Below, in pieces: positions 1 through 5,104 of a DNA stretch of 5,104 nucleotides. Under the pieces are notes generated by a model. That model worked only from the letters and a program-made list of their open reading frames with translations. It did not search any database and was not told the DNA's origin. Every line of letters starts with the position of its first letter. The stretch's first letter is position 1. A program made the translations under genes and the position numbers. The stretch is from NCBI GenBank assembly GCA_031431235.1, contig JANPDA010000160.1, positions 1-5,104 on the forward strand. The letters run 5' to 3'. This stretch comes from JANNSW01 sp031431235 (lineage in GTDB: Bacteria; Pseudomonadota; Alphaproteobacteria; Rhizobiales; Hyphomicrobiaceae).

Positions 1-854
1 CGCTCGGTCCGCGCATAGGCGACATGGCGAGACCATTCTCCACCCGCACTGCGCGCATCCTTCACCATCCGTTGCAGGATCCCCGCCTTTGCCTTCAGAG
101 CTTCCGCCCGCTCGGGCGCGACGCCGTCGGCCGCCGCCATCGCCAGCAGGCGCTCGACGAAGCGGCTGCCATAGGTCCCGAGCTCACCGACCGTGTTGGC
201 GCCGAGCAATTGGGCGTATCCGATCGCGGTCGAGATCGGCTTGCCCTTGCGTGTCACCGGGTTGATGCCCGACTGCATGTCGTAGGTGCCCTGCCCACCC
301 GTCTCGAGCGAATAGACCCTGACGATCTGGTCGCGCGTGAGCCCGTGCGCCAGAGCTTCCATCGCATAGCGGCGCTTGTACTCCGCTTCGCTGACGAGAT
401 CGGGCGAGAACCCGTATTTGTCGACGGCAGCCTCGAGGAAGTCGGCGACGCCGGGCAGCTGCTCCGCCTCTTTCGGTGGCTCGGTCTCGCCGTTGGCTTT
501 GGCTTCCTCGGCCTGCAGCTTGGCGATCAGCGCCTCCAGCTCGCTCGACAGCACCGGACCCGCGTACTCGGGCGGTTGCGTCGCCACATAGTCCTCGGCC
601 GTCGCAGCACTGCCCTTCTTGCGCTTGGCGCGCCGCACACCGCGCTTCTCGGTCGACTTCCTCCAATAGGCGTCAAGCTCGGCCTCGAAGGCGGCGCGCG
701 CTTCATCGACCTTTGCGATCTCCACGCGCTGTGTTTCCTCGAGCGCGGCGAGCACCGCCTTCGAAAGGCTCGCGGCCATCACCTCGCCACAGCCGGCGCT
801 CATCAAGACCGCGATCAGCACAGTCCGTCCCAGCAGACGTTTCACGGCATCCAT
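1..854 (-). CDS. Exported lytic-transglycosylase-like protein, 3' end cut by window
   Basis: Reading down from the ATG at 854-852, the frame is open for 284 codons and runs off the left edge, so the C-terminus is missing. Residues 1-28 look like a signal peptide: basic K5, R6 and R10, then a hydrophobic stretch at about 11-21. The sequence SAGC at 19-22 could be a lipobox, but Ser at -3 is atypical; a signal peptidase I site near VMAA (25-28) is the alternative. Residues 30-66 are Ala/Glu-rich and probably helical. They are followed by a very basic stretch (65-80) and a second charged helix (103-132). Residues 138-237 look like a soluble lytic transglycosylase (SLT/lysozyme-type) core: YSLETGG at 181-187, with E184 as candidate catalytic acid, and GYAQLL at 212-217, matching the Gly-Tyr-x-Gln element of that fold. 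Such enzymes cleave peptidoglycan in the periplasm. The motif pair is seen directly; the enzymatic role is inferred. The gene diverges from the flippase-like gene at 1240. Confidence 0.8.
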   Translation of the reverse strand, partial: MDAVKRLLGRTVLIAVLMSAGCGEVMAASLSKAVLAALEETQRVEIAKVDEARAAFEAELDAYWRKSTEKRGVRRAKRKKGSAATAEDYVATQPPEYAGPVLSSELEALIAKLQAEEAKANGETEPPKEAEQLPGVADFLEAAVDKYGFSPDLVSEAEYKRRYAMEALAHGLTRDQIVRVYSLETGGQGTYDMQSGINPVTRKGKPISTAIGYAQLLGANTVGELGTYGSRFVERLLAMAAADGVAPERAEALKAKAGILQRMVKDARSAGGEWSRHVAYARTE

Positions 855-859
855 GCGCG

Positions 860-865
860 CCTCCC
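860..865 (-). promoter_or_regulatory. Ribosome binding site of the transglycosylase-like gene
   Basis: On the minus strand GGGAGG lies 5 bases upstream of the ATG at 854-852. This is the best Shine-Dalgarno match in the window. It supports that start, and therefore the minus-strand reading of 1-854, over the long open frame on the opposite strand. Confidence 0.65.
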
Positions 866-1021
866 GCCTCGATCGCGTGCTATCATGATCAGGTCCAACC
901 TTGCATCGAAATTGCGATAACGGCCAACCGGAGAACGATAGCCGAACGGCTGGCTGGCAACCCAGCTGGTGCACCGAAGCGACAAGGCTCATCCGATTGC
1001 TTCTCGAGGGTGCGGGAGCCG

Positions 1022-1049
1022 TTGCGAATCGGCACGCGGCACCTATATG
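1022..1049 (+). promoter_or_regulatory. Weak candidate sigma-70 promoter for the flippase-like gene
   Basis: TTGCGA at 1022-1027 (4 of 6 matches to TTGACA) and TATATG at 1044-1049 (4 of 6 to TATAAT) are separated by 16 bases. If used, transcription would start near 1056 and give a leader of about 185 bases that includes the inverted repeats described separately. Matches of this quality occur by chance, so this is only a suggestion. Confidence 0.2.
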
Positions 1050-1125
1050 CCCCAAAGCTGTGGATTTTGCGCCACGGAAGCGCGGTACTGGGATGGCGCG
1101 AGCCGCGCGGGTGACGGTTGGGGTT

Positions 1126-1160
1126 GGTTGCAGAACGCAACCGGAGTTAACCTCTCCGTT
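1126..1160 (+). repeat. Two adjoining short inverted repeats in the leader region
   Basis: GGTTGC (1126-1131) and GCAACC (1137-1142) form a perfect 6-base inverted repeat around a 5-base centre. Directly next to it, CGGAG (1142-1146) and CTCCG (1154-1158) flank a 7-base centre. The outer bases AAC (1139-1141) and GTT (1158-1160) extend this second repeat if one C is bulged. The two share base 1142, so the RNA structures would compete. They could be an operator for a dimeric regulator, alternative RNA hairpins, or chance in GC-rich DNA. There is no poly-T tract, so this is not an obvious intrinsic terminator. Confidence 0.4.
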
Positions 1161-1192
1161 AGGATCGGGGCCTAGGCTCTTCGGGCGAGGAT

Positions 1193-1214
1193 TGCGGCGG
1201 CAGCACCTGCCGCA
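1193..1214 (+). repeat. Hairpin just upstream of the flippase-like gene start
   Basis: TGC (1193-1195) and GGCAG (1199-1203) pair with CTGCC (1207-1211) and GCA (1212-1214). This gives an 8-pair, GC-rich stem with a 3-base bulge (1196-1198) and a CAC loop. It ends 25 bases before the ATG at 1240. In the mRNA it could affect ribosome access, but no regulatory partner can be seen. Confidence 0.35.
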
Positions 1215-1239
1215 GTGAGGTTCCGGGCGGTTTGAACGG

Positions 1240-2403
1240 ATGCTAGAGCGCTTGGACAACAACAACAGGGGCAGCGATCCCGTCGAGGGCCAGCTCGTCC
1301 CCTATGGCGTGCGTTCGATCGAGACGCCCAAGCCGCGGCCCAAGCCCTCCCAATGGGTGCTGAAGCTGCTGGGCGTGGCGGTAACGCTGCTCGTCTTGAG
1401 CGCTGCGGTGCTGGCGCTGCGGCACATGCTGCGTGAGGTCAGTGTTGCGAGTGTGATGGCCGCGCTCGACGGCATCTCGATTGGTCCGATCCTTTTGAGC
1501 GTGCTGCTGGTCGCCCTCAGCTATCTGACGCTGACAGGCTATGATCTGATCGGTCTCACCTATCTGCGCCGGCGCCTGCCCTATTCCAAAGTCGCGCTCG
1601 GATCGTTTCTCTCCTATGCCTTCGCCAACAACCTCGGCTTTGCGTTGCTGACCGGGGGATCGGTCCGCTATCGCATCTATTCCTCCGAGCGCGTGACGGC
1701 GGGCGATGTGGCGATCCTGACCGTGCTCTGTGGCCTCACGTTCGCGCTGAGCGCGGTGCTGATGGTGGGCTTGTGCCTCCTCGTCGAGCCGGTCGCGATG
1801 GCGGCAACCCTGAAGATCCCGCAGGGGATTGCGACCGTTCTGGGTACGCTCATTCTGCTTGGATTGATCGCCTATGTCGTCTGGGTCGGCCTGGCCAAGC
1901 GGACGGTCGCCTGGTCATCGGTCAGGTTCGCGCTGCCAGGCGCACGCTCGACACTCGCCCAGCTCGCCGTCGGCGCCGCCGACATGTGCCTTGCGTCTGG
2001 CGCCCTCTATGTGCTGCTGCCGGGCGATCCTGGCGTTGGATACTTCGTGTTCGTCAGTGTGTTTGCGGCTGCGATTGCATTGGGTCTCTTGAGCCATGTC
2101 CCTGGCGGCCTCGGGGTATTCGAGACGGTGATGCTGCTGGCGCTGCCCGGATTGACGACCGACCAGATCCTGGCAAGTCTGCTGGTCTATCGCTGCGTCT
2201 ATTACCTGTTGCCGCTGATGGTCGCGATCGGGTTGCTCGTCTGGTACGAGGCGCGGCACATCCCCCTGCTCAATCCAGGGTCTCGCCGTGTCGCCGCGCT
2301 TGTCCGGCTCGGCCGCCGCTCCATTCGCCCGTTCCGACAGGCCACGATCGGTTTTGTGCGCAACCTCGTCCAGATCGTGCTGCGCGCGCGCCGCCCGACC
2401 TGA
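1240..2403 (+). CDS. MprF-like flippase-domain membrane protein (LPG_synthase_TM / UPF0104 / YbhN type)
   Basis: This 387-residue inner-membrane protein resembles the N-terminal half of MprF, which in full-length enzymes moves aminoacylated phosphatidylglycerol across the membrane. A cytoplasmic-looking, Pro/Lys-rich N-terminus (1-38) is followed by about eight or nine hydrophobic segments, near 39-61, 81-105, 118-138, 155-182, 196-218, 236-260, 266-288, 290-303 and 309-335. Family hallmarks are TGGSVRYRIY (138-147), SHVPGGLGVFE (285-295) and YYLLPL (321-326). The C-terminal tail (349-387) is very basic. The DUF2156-type aminoacyl-transferase half found in complete MprF is absent: the gene ends at TGA 2401-2403, and the convergent TerC gene ends only 17 bases beyond. 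The ATG at 1240 is the first start after an in-frame stop at 1216-1218. The ribosome binding site is weak (GGGCGG at 1225-1230). The substrate is inferred only; related stand-alone proteins may handle other lipids. Confidence 0.88.
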   Translation: MLERLDNNNRGSDPVEGQLVPYGVRSIETPKPRPKPSQWVLKLLGVAVTLLVLSAAVLALRHMLREVSVASVMAALDGISIGPILLSVLLVALSYLTLTGYDLIGLTYLRRRLPYSKVALGSFLSYAFANNLGFALLTGGSVRYRIYSSERVTAGDVAILTVLCGLTFALSAVLMVGLCLLVEPVAMAATLKIPQGIATVLGTLILLGLIAYVVWVGLAKRTVAWSSVRFALPGARSTLAQLAVGAADMCLASGALYVLLPGDPGVGYFVFVSVFAAAIALGLLSHVPGGLGVFETVMLLALPGLTTDQILASLLVYRCVYYLLPLMVAIGLLVWYEARHIPLLNPGSRRVAALVRLGRRSIRPFRQATIGFVRNLVQIVLRARRPT

Positions 2404-2420
2404 GGCCGTACGCTGCCAGC

Positions 2421-3050
2421 TTAGCCGAGCAGCCTGCCGACCAAGCCCAGGTGTACGACATCCTCGTAGATCATGTAGACGGCGATCAGCACCAGCAGCA
2501 CGACACCGCCATAGGAAATCCAGCGGTAGCGTGTGAGCACGCGCACGATCAGGGACGCGCCGATGCCCATCAACGCGATCGAGAGTGCGAGCCCCAGCAC
2601 CAGCAGATTGACATCGTCCCTGGCGATTGCCGCAACCGCGAGCACGTTGTCGATCGACATCGAGATATCCGCGATCGTGATGACGACCAGCGCCTTGAAC
2701 AGCGAGTTGCTCTCGTCCGGGCGCGGCGCGTGATCGATGATTGCATCGTCACCGCCTGCCTGCTGGGTGCCGTGGCTGCCGCTCAGCTCGCTCCACAACC
2801 CCCACGCGACCCAGAGCAGCGCGAGCCCGCCGGCGAGCCGCAAGCCCGGTACATCGAGCAATAGAGTTGCAACGGCTGCGAACATGATGCGGACGACGGT
2901 CGCAAGCACCAGCCCGAAAATGATCGCCTTGCGCCTCAGCTCCGCGCGCAGCGTCGATGCCGCGATGCCGATCACCAGCGCATTGTCGCCCGAAAGCACG
3001 ATGTCGAGCCAGATGATCGACGTGAGCCCTGCGATGTAGCCGAGATCCAT
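2421..3050 (-). CDS. TerC-family integral membrane protein (YjbE-like), probable metal exporter
   Basis: This is a 209-residue protein read from the ATG at 3050-3048 to TAA at 2423-2421. It carries the two-part TerC signature: WLDIVLSGDNALVIG (14-28) with D16, D22 and N23, and DISMSIDNVLAVAAIA (128-143) with D128, D134 and N135. Paired acidic and Asn residues like these are conserved in the family and probably contact metal inside the membrane. Hydrophobic segments lie near 5-30, 43-65, 70-88, 118-142, 148-171 and 178-195. A polar, variable loop at 90-116 separates the two halves. Characterised TerC-family proteins are linked to Mn2+ efflux, and family genes often follow a Mn-sensing riboswitch; I see no clear example here. 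The frame stays open 56 codons further upstream, to an ATG at 3218, but that part is Arg/Ser/His-rich and unlike the family, so I chose the Met just before the first membrane segment. No strong ribosome binding site precedes it. The gene converges with the flippase-like gene, 17 bases away, with no clear terminator between them. Confidence 0.88.
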   Translation of the reverse strand: MDLGYIAGLTSIIWLDIVLSGDNALVIGIAASTLRAELRRKAIIFGLVLATVVRIMFAAVATLLLDVPGLRLAGGLALLWVAWGLWSELSGSHGTQQAGGDDAIIDHAPRPDESNSLFKALVVITIADISMSIDNVLAVAAIARDDVNLLVLGLALSIALMGIGASLIVRVLTRYRWISYGGVVLLVLIAVYMIYEDVVHLGLVGRLLG

Positions 3051-3455
3051 GCGGGATGATCCGTGCGAGGTGAGCGTGCAGGCCCTGCCACAGGCGTGAG
3101 CACGAGGGCGAGATAAAGATATCGGCTGCATCGAGGATGCCGGGGCGATCCTGCCGCGTGTCAGGCCCCCTGTCCACCCACTCCGATGTCTCAGACCCAC
3201 CTCGATTGTGTGGATCATGAGGCCAGCCCTGGCTGTCTGCCGATAACCGACGTACTGGACGCGACGTCGTCCGGACTGACAGCACGCTGGCCGGATTTCA
3301 GGTCAGCGCCATTCTCTGCAGCAGTCGAGTGCGCGGTTCAACAGATCGACATCGCCTCTGACCCGACGGCCGCGCCAACCGCATCAACATCCGTGAGCTC
3401 CGCGGCGTACGGGATAAAACTTCGAACAACTATGTGATTGCAATTGCGATGTAAT
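3051..3455. other. Intergenic region upstream of the TerC-family gene (405 bases), no convincing gene
   Basis: This lies between two minus-strand genes. A plus-strand open frame with an ATG at 3186 and its stop at 3435-3437 (83 codons) has no recognisable domain and no good ribosome binding site, so it is not called. The minus-strand frame leading into the TerC gene is open from about 3305 but reads as low-complexity sequence. The end nearest the upstream gene is AT-rich: 3421-3470 has about 34% GC by my count and includes the palindrome GCAATTGC at 3440-3447. Overlapping 8-base palindromes CGACGTCG (3262-3269) and GTCCGGAC (3269-3276) are also present. I did not recognise the conserved elements of a yybP-ykoY Mn riboswitch by eye. 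An intrinsic terminator for the upstream gene is not evident. Confidence 0.55.
3414..3443 (-). promoter_or_regulatory. Weak candidate promoter for the TerC-family gene
   Basis: On the minus strand TTGCAA (3443-3438, 4 of 6 matches to TTGACA) and TTTTAT (3419-3414, 4 of 6 to TATAAT) are 18 bases apart. They sit in or beside the only clearly AT-rich part of the gap. Transcription would begin near 3407 and give the TerC message a leader of roughly 350 bases. This is pattern matching only, and a start nearer the gene is possible. Confidence 0.2.
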
Positions 3456-5104
3456 TCAATTGTGCATATCCGGGCCAGATAGACCAGCGCCAGAGTTTAG
3501 GACTGCGAGGTCGGCGAGGTCTTGTTTGCGCTGTGAGGCGCGCCGCTTGTAGCTCGCTTGGTTCTTTACCGCGATCAGGCTGTGCGGCGATCCCTTGCGC
3601 AGCGTCTCGGTATCGAGGTCGGCGCTGGCGCGGTGGATCGCCTCTTCGACATGCGTCCGGATTTGCTGGGCTGCCCGCAGCGTCCAGCTCTCGCGGCCGG
3701 GATCGGCGAGGAATTTGGAGAGATCGGCGCAGTGCTGGCATTTGCAGCCGATGCTGCATGGACGGGTCCAATCCTGCGGGGCCTCCAGCGGCACGGCGAT
3801 GCGGGCCTCGATGTGTGCGACACATGCTGCATGCAAGGTGTCGAATGCTGTCCCACTCGGACGCTGTGACGGGAGCAATTCTATGACGGCAGGAACAAGA
3901 ATGTCATCGAGGCCGAAATGTCGTGGCCATGCCAGGATATGGGCTGCTGCGCGCTTGGCGAGGCCCGCATCGATACGGTCGACCACGGCAACGAGATCGG
4001 CCACGCATCGGGCATCGGACTTCGCAACTCTCGGCCGGTCCCAATGATCTTTGGGCGCGGATGCGGGATCGCCTGGGAGGTGGCTGACCAGAGTATGTGC
4101 CGCTTCGTGCAACAGCTTCGGATTTTTCGCAAAATTGCCGCCCAAGGCGCCGGCCAACAGCGCAGAGCAGGAGCCGAGAGCGTCCAATCCGTTGGCCACG
4201 AAGATCTTCCGCAGCCATTCCGCCGCTTTATCATCGGCGAATAGCGACAATGCTTCGAGAATTGGCGGATTGTCGACCTTGTCATGGCCTCGTTGGCTCA
4301 TCAACTGGTCGAACATGCCCTCGACGAGCGCGGGATCGCCGAGGCGAGCCAGCAGGCCGAGCATGCGTCCCAGTTCGCTCAGCTCAGTGCGGCCCCGACC
4401 ATGCCATGAGCGCTCCGGCCAAGTCGCGATCATGTGGCGCGTGAGCTCGTCGGCTTGCTTTTTGTGCTGTAGCCCCTGCTTCGGTCCCGCCGCCTGCCAC
4501 TTGCCCAGAAGTTCGTCCAGGTAGGGGAGCGTTGCCTCGAGCCCCGCCTGATTGAGCACGGCCAGTATACGGTTACTCGGCCAGATGACCAGGGCCACGC
4601 GCGCATAGGTACGGTCGAACGAGGCACCTTCGTTGCCGGTAGCCTCGTGAAAATGCACCTCGTCCGGGTCCATGTCGTCGAGGGCGTTGGTCGGTGACAC
4701 CTCATCGTCTTGGATCGGCAGCTTGCCGAGGGTCGTCTGAGCCCCATCCGGCCGCCGCCACTCAGAGAGCGTTTTGCTCCAGTCGTGAACCTCGACGATT
4801 TCGAACTCGGCTGATTGCTCCGCTTTGCCAGCGTCGCGTCGGCCTTGACGATAATGCCAGTTTTCGAGGCCGGTGTATTCCGCCGAGCCGCTTTCCCAGA
4901 CAGTGAGGAGGGCGAGATGCAGATCACAGCCCGCTTGCGGCGCCGCTGTCGCCAGCAGCCTCGCAAGCGCGGCGTCGGCGCCTTTCATGCCTTCGAACGT
5001 CAGTTCGGCCGGTGTGTAGGCATGCTCCAGCGGATATACGATCTTCTCCGGCAAAGCGGCCGTTGCCTCGTCAGCGTCCTGGTCCGGGCTGTCGTCCATC
5101 TCAG
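3456..5104 (-). CDS. C-terminal part of a 2OG-Fe(II)-oxygenase-family protein, 5' end outside window
   Basis: The frame ends at TGA 3458-3456 and is still open at the right edge. The ATG at 5099-5097 is preceded in frame by GAG and then an incomplete codon that cannot be a stop, so this Met is probably internal. Numbering from it (547 residues): an acidic linker (1-16), then EKIVYPLEHAYTPAEL (18-33), SGSAEYTG (70-77), LSEWRRPDG (111-119) and HFHEATGNEGASF (149-161). From memory these are conserved in the region that follows an N-terminal 2OG-Fe(II) oxygenase (prolyl-hydroxylase-like) domain in large bacterial and fungal proteins. Residues 210-425 look all-helical, possibly repeat-like. A Cys cluster, C448, C452, C454 and C457, could bind zinc. 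It is followed by a conserved-looking basic tail (R481-H483, then KGSPHSL at 502-508). No signal peptide or membrane segment is seen, so it is probably cytoplasmic. The oxygenase itself is not in the window, and the substrate is unknown. Some stretches are less GC-rich than the other genes. Confidence 0.75.
   Translation of the reverse strand, partial: EMDDSPDQDADEATAALPEKIVYPLEHAYTPAELTFEGMKGADAALARLLATAAPQAGCDLHLALLTVWESGSAEYTGLENWHYRQGRRDAGKAEQSAEFEIVEVHDWSKTLSEWRRPDGAQTTLGKLPIQDDEVSPTNALDDMDPDEVHFHEATGNEGASFDRTYARVALVIWPSNRILAVLNQAGLEATLPYLDELLGKWQAAGPKQGLQHKKQADELTRHMIATWPERSWHGRGRTELSELGRMLGLLARLGDPALVEGMFDQLMSQRGHDKVDNPPILEALSLFADDKAAEWLRKIFVANGLDALGSCSALLAGALGGNFAKNPKLLHEAAHTLVSHLPGDPASAPKDHWDRPRVAKSDARCVADLVAVVDRIDAGLAKRAAAHILAWPRHFGLDDILVPAVIELLPSQRPSGTAFDTLHAACVAHIEARIAVPLEAPQDWTRPCSIGCKCQHCADLSKFLADPGRESWTLRAAQQIRTHVEEAIHRASADLDTETLRKGSPHSLIAVKNQASYKRRASQRKQDLADLAVLNSGAGLSGPDMHN

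Larger units (their letters stand above)
855..1239. other. Divergent intergenic region (385 bases), no convincing gene
   Basis: This gap separates the divergent genes at 854 (minus) and 1240 (plus) and must hold both start regions. Both strands carry short open frames (for example 901-1218 plus and 889-1140 minus). Their products are rich in Arg, Pro and Ser, lack a recognisable domain and lack a good ribosome binding site, so I do not call them. The gap contains the ribosome binding site at 860-865, a weak promoter-like pair at 1022-1049, two adjoining inverted repeats at 1126-1160 and a hairpin at 1193-1214 close to the downstream start. No tRNA or other structured RNA was recognised. Confidence 0.6.

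Noticed and set aside
24..920. A 298-codon open frame on the plus strand
   Set aside because: It lies antisense to the transglycosylase-like gene, extends past that gene's start, and gives an Arg/Leu/His-rich product with no domain. The minus-strand reading has a signal peptide, a coherent motif pair and a good ribosome binding site.
1147..1162. Possible CtrA site (TTAA ... TTAG) in the divergent region
   Set aside because: The half sites are 8 bases apart instead of 7, and the second is TTAG. It does not meet the usual TTAA-N7-TTAA pattern.
2412..2433. Inverted repeat GCTGC/GCAGC across the convergent stop codons as a bidirectional terminator
   Set aside because: The stem is only 5 pairs with a 12-base loop and there is no T-tract on either side, so it does not qualify as an intrinsic terminator.
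1773..2864. A 363-codon plus-strand open frame spanning the end of the flippase-like gene and most of the TerC gene
   Set aside because: It overlaps two well-supported genes on different strands and its product is Arg/Ala/Asp/Gln-rich without any recognisable fold. It is a by-product of high GC content.
3051..3218. A 56-codon N-terminal extension of the TerC-family protein
   Set aside because: The extension is Arg/Ser/His-rich, has no ribosome binding site at 3218, and would push the first membrane segment far from the N-terminus, unlike other family members.
3262..3276. Overlapping palindromes CGACGTCG and GTCCGGAC as a possible operator
   Set aside because: Eight-base GC-rich palindromes are common in this kind of DNA, and nothing nearby (no regulator gene, no promoter overlap) supports a function.
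3186..3437. An 83-codon plus-strand open frame in the gap upstream of the TerC gene
   Set aside because: It has no ribosome binding site, no recognisable domain, and a Ser/Thr/Ala-rich composition typical of chance frames. Conservation in relatives would be needed to revive it.

Overview
The window looks like chromosomal DNA of a GC-rich alphaproteobacterium, probably of the Rhizobiales (Bradyrhizobium-like). I base this on the strongly GC-biased codon use and the style of the four proteins. It is an inference from reading, not a database result. I see no RNA gene, insertion sequence, CRISPR array or phage gene.

Layout. (1) Positions 1-854, minus strand: the first 284 residues of an exported protein with a lytic-transglycosylase-like motif pair. 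Its 3' end lies outside the window. (2) 855-1239: a divergent intergenic region with a good ribosome binding site for gene 1, a weak candidate promoter for gene 2, and several short inverted repeats. (3) 1240-2403, plus strand: a 387-residue polytopic membrane protein matching the N-terminal flippase half of MprF, without the aminoacyl-transferase half. (4) 2421-3050, minus strand, convergent with gene 3 and only 17 bases away: a 209-residue TerC-family membrane protein, probably a metal (Mn) exporter. (5) 3051-3455: a 405-base gap with no convincing gene and an AT-rich end. (6) 3456-5104, minus strand: the C-terminal part of a large protein of a 2OG-Fe(II)-oxygenase-associated family. Its frame stays open off the right edge, so the oxygenase domain is expected outside the window.

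How they fit together. Three of the four products are envelope proteins: a wall-active enzyme, a lipid flippase-like protein and a metal exporter. However, the genes are divergent, convergent or far apart, so nothing shows that they form one operon or system. I found no convincing new defence or mobile system. The points most worth a second look are the stand-alone MprF-like half, the long leader of the TerC gene, and the 2OG-oxygenase-family protein with its Cys cluster.
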